This document shows, piece after piece, positions 52,432 through 53,889 of a stretch of DNA of 53,889 nucleotides; within the stretch, counting starts at the first letter, position 1; each line of letters starts with the position of its first letter. A program made the translations under genes and the position numbers. The DNA comes from Candidatus Scatosoma pullicola (lineage in GTDB: Bacteria; Bacillota; Clostridia; Christensenellales; Borkfalkiaceae): the NCBI GenBank assembly GCA_018712725.1, contig DVGN01000075.1, forward strand, positions 1 through 53,889. The letters run 5' to 3'. The notes under the pieces were generated by a model. The model was not told the DNA's origin. It saw only the letters and a program-made list of their open reading frames with translations, and made no database searches.

Positions 52432-53559
52432 ATGCCGGGCATTTATATTCACATTCCCTTTTGCAGGCACAAGTGCAGCTATTGCGATTTCGTCTCCTGG
52501 CCGGATAAAATCGGCTATGCGGAGGCGTACATGGCATGCCTTTACAAGGAACTCAAAATGCGGGGGCAGGAATTGAAGGACTACACATTCGACACCGTAT
52601 ATTTCGGCGGCGGTACCCCTTCGTACATCCCGCCTAAGCTCATTTTGGGCGCGATGAACCGCATCCGCGAGTGTTTTCATCTCGCCAAAGACGCCGAAGT
52701 GACGCTGGAACTCAATCCCGGTACGATCGGCGAAAACAAGGTGAAGACGTATCGGGAGGCGGGTATCAACCGCTATTCGATCGGCTTGCAGACCGCCGTG
52801 GACGAACAGCTCGAAGATCTGGGGCGCATCCACACCGCGCGGGATTACGTGTACGCGACGAAGCTGCTTTCGGGCGAAAATTTCAGCACGGACGTCATGT
52901 TGGGACTGAAAAATCAGACGAAAGAGGACGTGAAAAAGACGATCGATCTGGCGGCGGCGTGCGGGTCGAAGCACATATCCATGTATGCGTTGACCGTCGA
53001 AGACGGCACCCCCATTTACACCGATTACCTCAACGGCGAACTGCCCGGCGCGGACGAAGTGGCGGAGCTTTACGACTACGGCAGGGCGCTGCTTTCCGAG
53101 AGGGGATTCGAGCGGTACGAGATCTCCAATTTCGCAAAGCCGGGCTTCGAGAGCCGGCACAACCTCAATTATTGGCGGCGGGGGGAATATATCGGCGTGG
53201 GCGTCTCGGCAAGTTCGTTCATGCAGGGGAAGCGTTTTACCAACACCTTCGACCTGGACGAGTATATGAAATGCCTCATTTCCGGCTTTTATCCCGCGGT
53301 GGACTGCGAAGAGGTGTCCGAAGCGGACGCGAAATTCGAATTCGTCATGCTGGGGCTGAGGACGAAGTACGGCATTTCCCGCGCGGAGTACGAAAAGGAG
53401 TTCGGCTCGGCTTTGAGCGCCGATTTTCCCAAGGCGCTGGAAAAGAGCGCGCGGTATCTGGAAGAGGACGGGGACCGGCTGAAAATCAGGGACGAGTACC
53501 TGTATGTGCAAAATTCCGTGCTGATGCCCTTTCTGGAAGAACCGCGCGATCGCGGCTGA
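52432..53559 (+). CDS. hemW: Radical SAM protein HemW
   Basis: A 375-residue radical SAM protein. IYIHIPFCRHKCSYCDF holds the CxxxCxxC cluster motif at about residues 11-18. YFGGGTPSYIPP and SIGLQTAVDEQLEDLGRIH follow. It lacks the N-terminal extension of true coproporphyrinogen oxidase HemN, so it is the HemW type that carries and inserts heme. AAGGAG lies 11 bases before the ATG. It ends the lepA cluster, with a terminator after it. Confidence 0.95.
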   Translation: MPGIYIHIPFCRHKCSYCDFVSWPDKIGYAEAYMACLYKELKMRGQELKDYTFDTVYFGGGTPSYIPPKLILGAMNRIRECFHLAKDAEVTLELNPGTIGENKVKTYREAGINRYSIGLQTAVDEQLEDLGRIHTARDYVYATKLLSGENFSTDVMLGLKNQTKEDVKKTIDLAAACGSKHISMYALTVEDGTPIYTDYLNGELPGADEVAELYDYGRALLSERGFERYEISNFAKPGFESRHNLNYWRRGEYIGVGVSASSFMQGKRFTNTFDLDEYMKCLISGFYPAVDCEEVSEADAKFEFVMLGLRTKYGISRAEYEKEFGSALSADFPKALEKSARYLEEDGDRLKIRDEYLYVQNSVLMPFLEEPRDRG

Positions 53560-53578
53560 CGGCGGCGCAGCAGAGCAG

Positions 53579-53602
53579 ACGGCGCGTTTTGCGCCGTTTC
53601 CT
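53579..53602 (+). terminator. Terminator after hemW
   Basis: ACGGCGC (53579-53585) pairs with GCGCCGT (53591-53597), loop GTTTT, followed by TTCCTTTTG. The rest of 53603-53742 holds no supported gene, only a purine-rich GGGAGG-type stretch. Confidence 0.65.
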
Positions 53603-53742
53603 TTTGTTATGATTTTCAGACCGGCGTGGACATTCGTCTCAACCCTGTCCCCGTGAAAGCGCTCTTTTTGCGCTATGAGGAGAGGATCGGAACGGACGGC
53701 GGGAGGAGCGCGGCGGGAAGGGAGAGGGAAGAGGGCGGGGAG

Positions 53743-53772
53743 TTGACAAAAAGTGTGTAAAATTGATATAAT
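53743..53772 (+). promoter_or_regulatory. Promoter of the zinc-ribbon (IS-like) gene
   Basis: TTGACA at 53743-53748 and TATAAT at 53767-53772, spacer 18 bp. The ATG follows only 6 bases after the -10 box, so transcripts would be leaderless if that ATG is used. Confidence 0.75.
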
Positions 53773-53778
53773 AGAAGT

Positions 53779-53889
53779 ATGGAAAAGAAAGAGAAGAAAT
53801 GCCCGAAATGCGGAGCAACAACAAAGCAAAGGAAGATGGGATTCACGCGCAGCGGAACGCAGCGGTATATCTGCGGACATTGCAAAAAG
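53779..53889 (+). CDS. Partial zinc-ribbon protein, probable IS transposase start
   Basis: The first 37 residues of a gene cut by the window end. Two CxxC pairs (CPKCG and CGHC, 20 residues apart) form a zinc ribbon, and the spacing and sequence (KQRKMGFTRSGTQRYICGHC) resemble the N-terminal zinc-beta-ribbon of IS transposases (InsA-like). No terminal inverted repeat can be identified in the visible part. It lies after hemW, a plausible insertion site. Another zinc-ribbon regulator is possible. Confidence 0.6.
   Translation, partial: MEKKEKKCPKCGATTKQRKMGFTRSGTQRYICGHCKK

Overview
The window looks like chromosome from an anaerobic, Gram-positive, fairly GC-rich Clostridia-type bacterium, possibly an uncultured gut lineage. 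The evidence is pyruvate:ferredoxin oxidoreductase, many lipobox lipoproteins, an ECF transporter module, strong AGGAGG ribosome sites and TTGACA/TATAAT promoters with 17-18 bp spacers. TGA is a normal stop here, since many intact genes end with it. The genus cannot be fixed from the sequence alone.

Positions 1 to about 8,430 hold a compact, leftward-transcribed mobile element. It has a Zot/pI-like assembly ATPase, a 672-residue secreted protein with C-terminal membrane segments (pIII-like), two further membrane-anchored exported proteins, an SprT-like metallopeptidase and a string of small basic proteins. I read it as an inovirus-like (filamentous phage) prophage whose left part lies outside the window. 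No coat or replication protein was recognised in the visible part.

Positions 8,453 to 36,377 form a glycan-use locus read rightward. An RpiR-family regulator leads it, followed by a secreted protein with a GDPD (glycerophosphodiesterase) domain and a large lipoprotein gene broken by one in-frame TGA. A run of about 15 closely spaced genes then encodes four tandem paralogous lipoproteins, a CUT1 sugar transporter (binding protein and two permeases, no ATPase), a phosphodiester glycosidase, a GH26-like glycosidase, an SGNH esterase, a DUF4127 protein, a ROK kinase, NanE, a Gfo/Idh/MocA oxidoreductase and a GH31 glycosidase. Two phosphodiester-cleaving enzymes combined with ManNAc-6-P salvage, and no sialic acid lyase, suggest scavenging of a phosphate-bridged, ManNAc-containing glycopolymer such as a teichoic acid. 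That is inference.

Positions 36,378 to 53,600 are mostly housekeeping. On the minus strand are an unknown membrane protein and PFOR. On the plus strand are a fused EcfA1-EcfA2 ATPase, EcfT, TruA, a degenerate CPBP protein, a membrane protein with a YNQGP repeat tail, MnmE, a LysR regulator, LepA, a GNAT acetyltransferase, a minimal MGMT-like protein and HemW. The right edge cuts a zinc-ribbon gene that resembles the start of an IS transposase.
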